Source: Blastococcus saxobsidens (lineage in GTDB: Bacteria; Actinomycetota; Actinomycetes; Mycobacteriales; Geodermatophilaceae). Taken from it: a stretch of DNA of 64,000 nt. Numbering within the stretch: position 1 is the stretch's first letter; each line of letters begins with the position of its first letter. A program made the translations under genes and the position numbers. The notes beneath the pieces are model-generated. The model searched no databases. It saw nothing but the letters and a program-made list of their open reading frames with translations, and was not told the origin of the DNA. The stretch is taken from NCBI RefSeq assembly GCF_010682065.1, contig NZ_JAAGWG010000007.1, positions 124,001 through 188,000 of the forward strand. Reading direction: 5' to 3'. Shown here in pieces: positions 32,743 through 40,796 of this stretch.

Positions 32743-33789
32743 TCAGCGTCTCACGCTCTGTCGTGCGTCGGCCACAGTCGGCGCATCCGGCGCGCTCGTC
32801 GCGGCGGGTCGGTCCTCGACCAGCCCGAGCACCGCGCGGGCGGTCGGCTCGGCGGCCTCCAGCATCGCCACGTGGCCGACGCCCTGGAGCACGAGGAGCC
32901 GGGCGTCCGGGACGGCGGCGGCCACGCGCGGCGCGAGGGCGGGGTCCACGAGCCGATCGCGGCTGCCCCACAGGACCAGGGTGGGCATCCGCAGGCTGCG
33001 CGCCGCCCGCCAGGCGTTGGCGCGCCCGACGCGCAGGTAGGACGTGATGAGGCCGCGCATGCTCCGGGCCAGTGCCCGGTCCGCCCACGGCTGCTCGGCG
33101 CGTTCCCGCATCTCCTGCGCGGCCTGCTCGATCCGCGCGCGCGGCACGTTCGACGGGTCGCCGAAGCACATCTGCACCATGGCGCGGACGTTGTCCTCGG
33201 GGCGCACACCGGCCAGCCGGCGCTCCGCGAGCGTCGGCACGCCCGGCAGCAGGAGCAGCAGCAGCGCCCGGCTGAAGGCGGGCGGGACCCGGTAGACCGG
33301 CATCGCCGGCGACACCAGCGACAACGTCGCCACCAGGTCCGGCCGCCGGGCGGCGACGAGCAGGCTGACCAGCCCGCCCAGCGAGTTGCCCACCAGGTGC
33401 ACCGGCCGGCCGGCGGCCGCACCGGGAAGGGAGGACACGTGCTCCAGGACGTCGATCACCGTGCGCACGTGCCCGCGCACCGAGTACCGGCTCCGCGGCG
33501 GGGGCGTCGAGCGGCCGAAGCCGGGCAGGTCCACCGCCCACCCCTCGAGGCGGACGGCGAGCAGCGCGGCCAGATCGGTCCAGTTGGTCGAGGCGCCGCC
33601 CAGCCCGTGCACGTAGACGGCGCGCTCGCGAGCGGCGTCCGGCCCGTCCCCGCCGTCCACCGGGCCGGTCCAGGGCGTGACCCGGACGACGACCGAGCCG
33701 CCGCGCACCGGCAGCTCCCGTTCCGGCCACGGGGGCAGCACCCCGTCCAGCGGGGGCAGTGCTGCGGTGGAGAGACGGGCGTCGGACAT
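32743..33789 (-). CDS. Alpha/beta hydrolase (serine type)
   Basis: A protein of 348 aa. Motifs: VYVHGLGGASTNW (oxyanion region), DLPGFGRS, the nucleophile elbow GNSLGG (Ser near 146), the acid in WGSRDRLVDP and the catalytic His in GVGHVAMLE. The cap region spans about 170-250. No specific substrate can be assigned. ATG 33789 is chosen because TACCGT lies 8 nt upstream. Divergent from the TetR gene, both apparently leaderless. Confidence 0.85.
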   Translation of the reverse strand: MSDARLSTAALPPLDGVLPPWPERELPVRGGSVVVRVTPWTGPVDGGDGPDAARERAVYVHGLGGASTNWTDLAALLAVRLEGWAVDLPGFGRSTPPPRSRYSVRGHVRTVIDVLEHVSSLPGAAAGRPVHLVGNSLGGLVSLLVAARRPDLVATLSLVSPAMPVYRVPPAFSRALLLLLLPGVPTLAERRLAGVRPEDNVRAMVQMCFGDPSNVPRARIEQAAQEMRERAEQPWADRALARSMRGLITSYLRVGRANAWRAARSLRMPTLVLWGSRDRLVDPALAPRVAAAVPDARLLVLQGVGHVAMLEAAEPTARAVLGLVEDRPAATSAPDAPTVADARQSVRR

Positions 33790-33797
33790 CACCCGCG

Positions 33798-33803
33798 ACG
33801 GTA
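33798..33803 (-). promoter_or_regulatory. Putative -10 box of a leaderless gene (TACCGT)
   Basis: On the minus strand TACCGT ends 8 nt before ATG 33789 of the hydrolase gene. Confidence 0.45.
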
Positions 33804-33844
33804 GCGCTGCGCGGCGCAGCCCGTGCGCCGGCGGAACCCCTCGG

Positions 33845-33850
33845 TAACAT
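33845..33850 (+). promoter_or_regulatory. Putative -10 box of a leaderless gene (TAACAT)
   Basis: TAACAT ends 9 nt before ATG 33860 of the TetR gene. No ribosome site is visible. Confidence 0.48.
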
Positions 33851-33859
33851 CCCCCTGCC

Positions 33860-34504
33860 ATGCAGCCCACACGCCCCGCCGCCGCGAGCCGGCGCACCTC
33901 TCGCCTGCCCCGGGGGGCCCGACGGCTGCAGCTGCTCCGGGCAGCGCAGGACGTCTTCGTCGCCCAGGGCTTCCACGCCGCCGCGATGGACGACATCGCC
34001 GACCGCGCCGGGGTCAGCAAGCCGGTCCTCTACCAGCACTTCCCGGGCAAGCGGGAGCTCTACCTCGCCCTGCTCGAGGAGCACGTCTCCGAGCTCGCCG
34101 ACCGGGTCGGCCGGGCCATGGGCGGTACGGCCGACAACCGCGCGCGCGTCGACGCCGCCGTCGGGGCCTACTTCGACTTCATCGACGCCGACGGCGAGGC
34201 GTTCCGGCTGGTCTTCGAGTCCGACCTGCGCAACGACGCCGACGTCCGCGCCATCGTCGACCGGGGCACCCGCGTGTCGGTGGAGGCGATCGCCGGGATC
34301 ATCGCCGCGGACACCGGTGCCGACCCCGAGCGCGCCCTGCTGCTGGCCTCGGGCCTGGCCGGGCTGGCCGAGAGCAGCGCCCGCTGGTGGCTGCCGCGCA
34401 AGGGCACGGTCTCCCGCGACGAAGCGGTGTCGCTCATGTCGGCCCTGGCCTGGCGCGGCATCTCCGGCTTCCCGCGGGTCGACGGCGACCAGCCGTCCTC
34501 CTGA
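33860..34504 (+). CDS. TetR-family transcriptional regulator (Rv3208-like)
   Basis: A protein of 214 aa. The N-terminal HTH (RRLQLLRAAQDVFVAQGFHA, MDDIADRAGVSKPVLYQHF) is a typical TetR DNA-binding domain at about 20-66; the C-terminal helical ligand domain has FDFIDADGEAFRLVFESDLR. It lies just upstream of the DUF3107 gene, as Rv3208 precedes Rv3208A. Target genes may include the divergent hydrolase, judging from the 70-bp shared spacer (inference). Confidence 0.88.
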   Translation: MQPTRPAAASRRTSRLPRGARRLQLLRAAQDVFVAQGFHAAAMDDIADRAGVSKPVLYQHFPGKRELYLALLEEHVSELADRVGRAMGGTADNRARVDAAVGAYFDFIDADGEAFRLVFESDLRNDADVRAIVDRGTRVSVEAIAGIIAADTGADPERALLLASGLAGLAESSARWWLPRKGTVSRDEAVSLMSALAWRGISGFPRVDGDQPSS

Positions 34505-34602
34505 GCCGCGTTCGCTGACGGCGCACCCGCTCGACCGGTCCCCGCCCCGAAGGCTGGACTAGCGTGGGCAGCAGTCGCGCGAACCGAGGAGGCATCGCCT
34601 AC

Positions 34603-34851
34603 GTGGAAGTCAAGATCGGCGTCCAGCACTCGCCCAAGGAGCTGGTCATCGACAGCCCCAAGTCCCCTGACGAGATCGCGGCCGAGGTGGCCAAGGCCAT
34701 GTCGGGCTCGACCAAGGACGGCCTGCTCACCCTGGTCGACGAGCGGGGCCGTCGGGTCCTCGTCCCGATCGACCGGATCGCCTACGTGGAGATCGCGCAG
34801 GCCGACCAGCGCCGCGTGGGCTTCATCGCCGGTGCCGGCACCGGTAACTGA
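34603..34851 (+). CDS. DUF3107 protein (TB9.4/Rv3208A-like)
   Basis: An 82-aa protein from GTG 34603, with GAGGAGG at 34586-34592. It begins VEVKIGVQHSPKELVIDSPK and ends VPIDRIAYVEIAQADQRRVG, all conserved in DUF3107, a small beta-rich actinobacterial protein of unknown function known as an antigen (TB9.4) in mycobacteria. A family 1 element follows between it and the convergent ferritin-like gene. Confidence 0.9.
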   Translation: MEVKIGVQHSPKELVIDSPKSPDEIAAEVAKAMSGSTKDGLLTLVDERGRRVLVPIDRIAYVEIAQADQRRVGFIAGAGTGN

Positions 34852-34870
34852 CACCGCACCACCGACGTAG

Positions 34871-34934
34871 TGGAGAAGGCCCCGGTGCAGGGGCCCGCGC
34901 TGAGCTTGCGAGGCGTGGGGAGCACCGGGGTCCT
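34871..34934 (-). repeat. 3'-flank stem-loop element, family 1
   Basis: A perfect 9-bp stem CCCCGGTGC (34880-34888) with GCACCGGGG (34922-34930) encloses a 33-nt loop with AGGGGCCCGCGCTGAGC and GCGAGGCGTGGGGA. TCCTTTTT follows on the + strand and AAAAAGGA precedes on the minus strand, so this copy could terminate both convergent genes. It starts 3 nt after the stop of the ferritin-like gene. Confidence 0.82.
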
Positions 34935-34937
34935 TTT

Positions 34938-35588
34938 TCAGGGGTTGAGCCCCAGCGCCTTCATCCGATCGGTGTGCGAGCTGGTGATCCGTTCGATCAG
35001 CCGGCCGATCCCCGACATGTCACCGGTCCCGGAGATGATCAGCTCGGCCAGGCCGTCGTGCTCGGCGATGACCGCCTGGGAACGGGTCATGGCCTCGCCC
35101 ACCAGCCGTCGGCCCCACAGCGCCAGCCGGCCGGCCACCTTGCGGTCCGCGGCGATCGCGGCGCGCACCTCGCGCACGGCGAAGTCGGCATAGCCGGTGT
35201 CGGCCAGCACGTCCAGCACCAGGCCGCGATCGGGCTCGGGCAGGAACCCGGCGATCTCCCGGTAGAAGTCGGTGGCCAGCCCGTCCCCGACGTAGGCCTT
35301 CACCAGCCCCTCGAGCCAGGTGCTCGGCCGGGTGCTCTCGTGGAAGGTGTCCAGCGCGGAGACGAACGGCGCCATCGCGGCGGCCGGGTCGACGCCCAGC
35401 TCGGTGAGCCGGGCGGTCAGCCGCACGTGGTGGGCGATCTCGGCGGCCGCCATGCGGGCCAGTGCGGCCCGGCCGGTGAGCGTCGGCGCCATCCGGGCGT
35501 CCTCGGCCAGCCGGTCGAAGGCGGTGAGCTCGGCGTACGCGAGCGCCCCCAGCAGGTCGGCGACCGCCGTGTTCTCGACCGGGGGCAC
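34938..35588 (-). CDS. Ferritin-like diiron-fold protein (Rv3210c-like)
   Basis: A 216-aa protein from GTG 35588 with AGGAG 5 nt upstream. It is all-helical with paired motifs AYAELTAFDRLAED and MAAAEIAHHVRL (ExxH) in the first half and LATDFYREIAGFLPE, AVREVRAAI in the second, as in ferritin-like proteins. Some Glu/His ligands of a diiron site are present, but I cannot confirm a full set. Function unknown; position matches Rv3210c beside the DEAD-box helicase. The frame is open far upstream, antisense to the helicase gene, and this is not coding. Confidence 0.83.
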   Translation of the reverse strand: MPPVENTAVADLLGALAYAELTAFDRLAEDARMAPTLTGRAALARMAAAEIAHHVRLTARLTELGVDPAAAMAPFVSALDTFHESTRPSTWLEGLVKAYVGDGLATDFYREIAGFLPEPDRGLVLDVLADTGYADFAVREVRAAIAADRKVAGRLALWGRRLVGEAMTRSQAVIAEHDGLAELIISGTGDMSGIGRLIERITSSHTDRMKALGLNP

Positions 35589-35907
35589 GGCATCTCCTGG
35601 GGCTCGGCGACGGCGGTGCCGCGTGCCCCCGAGGAGTGATCGACGGAACACCGGGGAGCGCGGCGCGGAGAGGCTAACCGGTGCCCGCGCTAGCATGGGA
35701 ATCGGCGAGCCTTCGGGCGCGCTCGTACATCTGTGCGCTGACGACCGCTGGACGACGCCCCTGGGGCTGTCTCCCGGGCTGTTGCGAGGCCCGGTTCTGC
35801 TGGCCGCGTCGGCGCTGGAAACCGACCCGCGACACCACACCGGGACGGGCGCGAGGCGGCGACACCGCTGCCGCAGCCGGTCCCCCAGCAGACCAGAGGC
35901 GATTGCA
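35589..35907 (+). promoter_or_regulatory. Divergent spacer and long leader of the DEAD-box helicase gene
   Basis: This 319-bp spacer has a TAGCAT box at 35691-35696 that would place a transcription start near 35703, about 205 nt before the helicase start at 35908. The frame is open from ATG 35695, but its third codon positions are only about 79 percent G/C, well below the neighbouring genes, so I read it as an untranslated leader. I see no confident hairpin. Confidence 0.45.
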
Positions 35908-37635
35908 CTGACCTCCACCGAGCAGACCCCCACCACCCCCGCCCCCGTCGAGCTGGAGCGCGCCGAGACCGGCGCGCCCGCCCCCGAGGAGCTCGAGCAG
36001 ACCGTCGAGGAGCTCGGCGGCGCCCCGGTCGCCCCCGACAGCCCGCTGTTCAGCGACTTCGACGTGCACCCCGACATCGTCGCCGCGCTGGCCGAGGCCG
36101 GGATCCACCGCACCTTCGCCATCCAGGAGCTGACCCTCCCGCTGGCCCTGGCCGGCAACGACCTCATCGGGCAGGCCCGCACCGGCACCGGCAAGACCCT
36201 GGGCTTCGGCGTGCCGATGCTGCAGCGGGTCACCCCGCCGGCCGAGGGCGGCGACGGTGTCCCGCAGGCGCTGGTCGTCGTCCCCACCCGTGAGCTGTGC
36301 GTGCAGGTGGCGCGCGACCTCGGCGCCGCCGGCACCAAGCGCGGCATCCGCGTGCAGGCCATCTACGGCGGGCGCGCGTTCGAGCCGCAGATCGAGTCGC
36401 TGCGCACCGGTGTCGAGGTCGTCGTCGGCACGCCGGGCCGGCTGCTGGACCTCGCCCAGCGCGGCGACCTGATCCTCGGCAAGGTCAAGGCGCTCGTCCT
36501 CGACGAGGCCGACGAGATGCTCGACCTGGGCTTCCTGCCCGACATCGAGCGGATCCTGGCGATGGTCCCGGAGAAGCGGCAGACGATGCTCTTCTCGGCC
36601 ACCATGCCCGGCCCGATCGTCACGCTGTCGCGGACCTTCATGACCCAGCCGACCCACATCCGGGCCCACGGCAACGACGAGGGCTCGACGGTCCCGCAGA
36701 CCACGCAGTTCATCTACCGGGCGCACAACCTGGACAAGCCCGAACTCCTCTCCCGCGTGCTCCAGTCCCGCGACCGCGGGCTGGTCATGGTCTTCTGCCG
36801 CACCAAGCGCACCGCGCAGAAGGTCGCCGACGAGCTGGTCGACCGCGGGTTCGCCGCGGCGGCCGTGCACGGCGACCTCGGTCAGGGCGCCCGCGAGCAG
36901 GCGCTGCGGGCCTTCCGCAGCGGCAAGGTCGACGTGCTGGTGGCCACCGACGTCGCCGCCCGCGGCATCGACGTCACCGGCGTCAGCCACGTCGTGAACT
37001 ACCAGTGCCCCGAGGACGAGAAGACCTACGTGCACCGCATCGGCCGCACCGGCCGCGCGGGCTCGACCGGTGTCGCGGTCACGCTCGTCGACTGGGACGA
37101 CATCCCCCGCTGGCAGCTGATCAACAAGGCGCTGGACCTCGGCTTCGACGACCCGCCGGAGACCTACTCCACCTCGCCGTGGGTGTACTCCGACCTCGAC
37201 GTGCCCGAGGGCGCCAAGGGCCGGCTGCCGCGCTCGCAGCGCACCCGCGAGGGCCTCGAGGGCGAGGTGCTCGAAGACCTCGGCGAGACCGGCAAGCGCA
37301 ACCGCCCGGCCCCGGCCGGGCGCGGCGGCGACTCCCGAGGCTCGGACTCCCGCGGCTCGGACTCCCGTGGCTCGGACTCCCGCGGACCCGGCGGCCGGAG
37401 CGGCGACGACGACAAGCCCGCCGGTCGCAGCCGGCCCCGCCGGCGCACCCGCAGCGGGAGCGGCGCGGAGGGCACCGACGCCCCCGCCGAGTCCGCGGGC
37501 CCGGTGGCCGAGGGCGCCGAGGCCTCGACGGAGGGCGCGAAGCCGCGTCGCCGTCGCCGTCGCCGGGGCGGCGCCGGCCGCAGCGGCTCCGGTGAGGGCG
37601 CGGGCGGCGACTCGGGCGCCGAGTCCACCTCCTGA
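35908..37635 (+). CDS. DEAD-box RNA helicase with basic, repetitive tail
   Basis: 575 aa if translation begins at CTG 35908 (LTSTEQTPTT), 8 nt after AGAGG. All motifs are present: Walker A ARTGTGKT at 90-97, PTRELCVQVARDL, GTPGRLLDL, DEADEMLDLGF (D near 199), SATMPGPIVTL, VATDVAARGIDV and HRIGRTGRAG. The tail after about 470 has SRGSD repeats, then Arg/Gly-rich RRRRRRRGGAGRSG, a likely RNA-binding extension. It should remodel RNA in ribosome assembly or mRNA decay; the M. tuberculosis counterpart is Rv3211 (rhlE). The alternative start ATG 35695 would add 71 atypical residues. Confidence 0.9.
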   Translation: MTSTEQTPTTPAPVELERAETGAPAPEELEQTVEELGGAPVAPDSPLFSDFDVHPDIVAALAEAGIHRTFAIQELTLPLALAGNDLIGQARTGTGKTLGFGVPMLQRVTPPAEGGDGVPQALVVVPTRELCVQVARDLGAAGTKRGIRVQAIYGGRAFEPQIESLRTGVEVVVGTPGRLLDLAQRGDLILGKVKALVLDEADEMLDLGFLPDIERILAMVPEKRQTMLFSATMPGPIVTLSRTFMTQPTHIRAHGNDEGSTVPQTTQFIYRAHNLDKPELLSRVLQSRDRGLVMVFCRTKRTAQKVADELVDRGFAAAAVHGDLGQGAREQALRAFRSGKVDVLVATDVAARGIDVTGVSHVVNYQCPEDEKTYVHRIGRTGRAGSTGVAVTLVDWDDIPRWQLINKALDLGFDDPPETYSTSPWVYSDLDVPEGAKGRLPRSQRTREGLEGEVLEDLGETGKRNRPAPAGRGGDSRGSDSRGSDSRGSDSRGPGGRSGDDDKPAGRSRPRRRTRSGSGAEGTDAPAESAGPVAEGAEASTEGAKPRRRRRRRGGAGRSGSGEGAGGDSGAESTS

Positions 37636-37649
37636 CCCCGGCGGCCACC

Positions 37650-38780
37650 GTGTCCCGTCCTCCGCTGCGGGTGTGGGTCTGGACGGCGGCCGCCCTCGCG
37701 CTGGCCGTCGTCGCCACCCTCCTCTGGCGGGGGTCCGACGCGGCCGCCACGCACAGCAGCACCGCGCGACCGGCCGACGTCCCCTCGGGGGCGCCGGCCG
37801 GCGCCGTCTCGGCCGCCTGGTCGGCCGAGGGCGAGCCGCTGCCCACCGACGTGGTGGAGGGCGGCCGGGTGCTGGTCGGGTCCGCCCACGGCGTCCGGGC
37901 GCTGGACCCGGTCACCGGCGAGGAGGCCTGGCGCTACACGCGGGACAACGCCTGGCTGTGCGGGCTGACCGCCACCGACGGCGTCGCGGTGGCCGTGTTC
38001 CGCACCGAGGACCGCTGCGACGAGGCGGTCGCCCTGGACGCGGGCACGGGTGTGCGGTCCTGGACCCGCAACGTCAACTACACCGCCGACGCGACCATCT
38101 CCTCCACCGACCGGACCGTGCTGGCCACCAGCAGCGGCGGTCTGGTCACCCTGGACCCGACCGGCAGCGGCACCCGCTGGCGCTACGCGCCGCCGTCGGG
38201 GTGCCGGCTGCTCGACAGCGCCGTCGGGGACGCGGGCGTGGCGGTCCTGCAGCGGTGCACCGGCGGCGACGCGACCCAGCTGCGGCTGCTGGACGGCTCC
38301 ACCGGGGACGAGCGGTGGACCCGCGACGTCGTGCTCGACGAGCGGGAGGAGGGACGCCTGCTCGGCGCGGACTCCCTCGTGGGCGTGCTGGCCGGCGACG
38401 AGGTCCGCCTGTTCGCGTCCGGGGACGGCACGCTGCTGACGACGCTGCCCGCCGGCCCCGACCGCGCCGTGCGGCAGAGCAGCACCTTCGCCGCGGTGCT
38501 GCTGCACGCCGACGGGACGCTCGTCGCCCTCCACCCGGAGTCGGCGGAGCGGCTGTGGGAGCACCCCGCCACGGGCCTGCCCGGGGAGCCGGCCGGGGCC
38601 GATGTGGCCGCGGCACCGCTGGCGGTCCCCGAGGACGGCGCGGTCGTCCTGCGGGACCCCGCCTCCGGGGAGGAGCTGGACCGGTTCACCGTCGAGGGGC
38701 TGCCGGACGGCGGGACCGCCACCGTGGTCGGCCCGGCGATCGTGCTGCGCCTGGACGACCGGGTGCTCGGCTTCCGCTGA
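37650..38780 (+). CDS. PQQ-like beta-propeller membrane-anchored protein (Rv3212-like)
   Basis: A protein of 376 aa from GTG 37650. One TM helix at about 8-26 anchors it. The rest is built of repeated blades such as GVRALDPVTGEEAWRYTRDN, GLVTLDPTGSGTRWRY, QLRLLDGSTGDERWTRDV and TLVALHPESAERLWEHPA, the PQQ-enzyme or BamB-like repeat. No PQQ-binding active site is visible, so a protein-interaction role outside the membrane is likely. It begins 14 nt after the helicase stop and matches Rv3212 in position. Confidence 0.83.
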   Translation: MSRPPLRVWVWTAAALALAVVATLLWRGSDAAATHSSTARPADVPSGAPAGAVSAAWSAEGEPLPTDVVEGGRVLVGSAHGVRALDPVTGEEAWRYTRDNAWLCGLTATDGVAVAVFRTEDRCDEAVALDAGTGVRSWTRNVNYTADATISSTDRTVLATSSGGLVTLDPTGSGTRWRYAPPSGCRLLDSAVGDAGVAVLQRCTGGDATQLRLLDGSTGDERWTRDVVLDEREEGRLLGADSLVGVLAGDEVRLFASGDGTLLTTLPAGPDRAVRQSSTFAAVLLHADGTLVALHPESAERLWEHPATGLPGEPAGADVAAAPLAVPEDGAVVLRDPASGEELDRFTVEGLPDGGTATVVGPAIVLRLDDRVLGFR

Positions 38781-38859
38781 GCTCCCAGCCAAGGGGCTGT
38801 CGCTTCGGGGAGACCTGGACGTGCGGCGCCCGCTCGAGACGCCGCCCCGGCGGGTCGAG

Positions 38860-38915
38860 CCGGTCCACCGGACGTGGAGCCGGGCCACGACGCGGCTCCA
38901 CGTCCGGTGGACCGG
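38860..38915. repeat. Perfect 23-bp inverted repeat hairpin
   Basis: Positions 38860-38882 and 38893-38915 are exact reverse complements around a 10-nt loop (key part GGTCCACCGGACGTGG). A second smaller hairpin, GCTCGA/TCGAGC at 38832-38860, lies just before it. No T tract follows. It may end transcription of the propeller gene or be a mobile palindromic element. Confidence 0.85.
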
Positions 38916-38993
38916 CCTGACCTCTCGCGGAACCGGGAACGAACACCCGACCCCTCGCGGCACGGCTGCGGCGTTCGGGGTTCACTGGGGACC

Positions 38994-39914
38994 ATGGTCC
39001 TGCCCGGCGGCTCCGATGCCCTCCCCGTGCCCCTCGCCATCGCCCCCGACGACCTGCGCCAGCTCGCCGAGCACGACGCCGCGCACCGCGACTTCCCCGG
39101 TGGCGCCGGGCCGCTGGCCGCGCTCGACACCGGCGGCGACGCCGCCGGCGGCACCGTGCTGATGGTGGCCGGCTACACCGGCAGCAAGGAGGACTTCGCT
39201 CCCCTGCTGCGGCCGCTCGCCGAGTCCGGGTTCCGCGTCGTCGCGCTCGACCAGCGGGGTCAGTACGAGTCGGCCGGCCCCGATGACCCGACCCAGTACA
39301 CGGTGGAGATCCTCGCCGCCGACGTCGTGGCGGTCGCCCGGGTGCTCCGCGAGGAGTCCGGCGACCCGCTGCACCTGGTGGGGCACAGCTTCGGGGGCCT
39401 GGTCACCCGCGCCGCCGTGCTCGCCGAGCCGACGCTGTTCACGACGTTCACGCTGCTCGGCTCCGGCCCGTCCCAGCTGACCGGCCGCCGGGCCGACCTG
39501 CTCGACCACCTCGGCCCGCTGCTGGACGCCGGCGGAGTGGCCCTGGTGCACGAGACGCTGGAGCAGGTGTCGATGACCGATCCCAGGGCCCAGTCGGTGC
39601 CCGCGCCCACCCGCGAGTTCTACTCCCGCCGCTTCCTGCGCAACTCCGAGGCCGGGCTGCGGGGCATGGCCGAGGCGATGCTGGCCGAGCCCGACCGGGT
39701 CGCGGAGCTCAGGGCCACCGGTGTGCCGGTGCTGGTGGCGCACGGGGAGGCCGACGACGCCTGGCTGCCGCACGTGCAGGCCGACATGGCCCAGCGGCTG
39801 GGCGCGCGGCACGAGGTCATCAACAACTCGATCCACTCCCCCGCCGTGGAGAACCCACCCCGCACCCTCGAGGTGCTCTGCGACTTCTGGGCGAGCTCCC
39901 GGGTGCGGCCATGA
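38994..39914 (+). CDS. Alpha/beta hydrolase (serine type)
   Basis: A protein of 306 aa from ATG 38994. Motifs: VLMVAGYTGSKEDFAPLL (oxyanion), VVALDQRGQYES, nucleophile elbow GHSFGG (Ser near 127), acid in AHGEADDAWLPHVQ; the catalytic His could be the one in NNSIHSPAVENP. It overlaps the following DUF2236 gene by 4 nt (ATGA), so the two form a unit. Substrate unknown. Confidence 0.84.
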   Translation: MVLPGGSDALPVPLAIAPDDLRQLAEHDAAHRDFPGGAGPLAALDTGGDAAGGTVLMVAGYTGSKEDFAPLLRPLAESGFRVVALDQRGQYESAGPDDPTQYTVEILAADVVAVARVLREESGDPLHLVGHSFGGLVTRAAVLAEPTLFTTFTLLGSGPSQLTGRRADLLDHLGPLLDAGGVALVHETLEQVSMTDPRAQSVPAPTREFYSRRFLRNSEAGLRGMAEAMLAEPDRVAELRATGVPVLVAHGEADDAWLPHVQADMAQRLGARHEVINNSIHSPAVENPPRTLEVLCDFWASSRVRP

Positions 39915-40786
39915 GCCGCCTCGCGCCGCTGCCCTCGCCGGACGACTGGACGGCCGAGGAGGACCGGCGGGGCTTCTTCGGCCCGGGCAGCGTGACGTGG
40001 CGGATCCACAGCGATCCCGCGTACCACCTCGGTGGGATGCGGGCGCTCATGCTCCAGGCCCTCCACCCGGTGGCCATGGACGGCGTGGCACGCAACTCCG
40101 CCGGCTTCAAGGACGACTGGTGGATGCGGATCACCCGCACCGGCCAGTACATGGAGACGGCCGTCTTCGGCACGCGGACCGAGGCCCGCCGGATGGCCGC
40201 GCGCGTGCGGGGCTACCACCGGAAGCTGTCGGGGACCGAGGAGACGACCGGACGGCCGTACCGGGTGGACGACCCGGACCTGCTGCTGTGGGTGCACAAC
40301 TGCGCGGTCGAGTCGATCCTGGTCACCGTGCGCCGGGCCGGCCTCGCGGTGTCCGACGAGGACGCCGACCGGTACGTGGACGAGCAGGTCGCCTTCGCGC
40401 ACCTGGTGGGTGTGCCGCTGGAGACGGTGCCGCGGTCGGTGGCCGAACTCGATGCCTACTTCGCGGCGATCCGCCCGTCGCTGGCGGCCACCCCCGCAGC
40501 CGTGAAGGGGGTGCGGGACCTCTTCCTCCCGCCGATGCCCGGGTGGCTGCAGGTCCTGACACCGGCCCGGCCGGTGTGGGGCGGCCTGGCGGGGCTCTGT
40601 TTCGCGCTGCTGCCCGCCTGGGCCCGGCGGATGTACTCGCTGCCGGGGCTCGCGCTCACCGATGCCGCGGCGACCGCCGGGCTCCGGGCGTTCCGGGCCG
40701 GCTTCCTGGCCCTGCCGCGGCAGGTGTACCGCTCACCGATCGTGCGGGCCGGCTACGCCCGCACGGCGGAGGTCTCGGCCGCCTAG
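39911..40786 (+). CDS. DUF2236 (MpaB-like) oxygenase-family protein
   Basis: A 291-aa protein in the DUF2236 family: RRGFFGPGSVTWRIHSDPAY, then MLQALHPVAMDGVARNS, then RTGQYMETAVFGTRTEARRM and LLWVHNCAVESIL. These His/Asp-containing segments match the rubber-oxygenase-B/MpaB family that binds heme or iron. Reactions of most actinobacterial members are unknown. The ATG overlaps the preceding hydrolase stop. Confidence 0.83.
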   Translation: MSRLAPLPSPDDWTAEEDRRGFFGPGSVTWRIHSDPAYHLGGMRALMLQALHPVAMDGVARNSAGFKDDWWMRITRTGQYMETAVFGTRTEARRMAARVRGYHRKLSGTEETTGRPYRVDDPDLLLWVHNCAVESILVTVRRAGLAVSDEDADRYVDEQVAFAHLVGVPLETVPRSVAELDAYFAAIRPSLAATPAAVKGVRDLFLPPMPGWLQVLTPARPVWGGLAGLCFALLPAWARRMYSLPGLALTDAAATAGLRAFRAGFLALPRQVYRSPIVRAGYARTAEVSAA

Positions 40787-40796
40787 AGAAGGACCA

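Noticed and set aside
35320..35907. N-terminal extension of the DEAD-box helicase upstream of 35908
   Set aside because: The added residues match no helicase N-terminus, overlap the ferritin-like gene in antisense and have lower third-position GC than real genes here.
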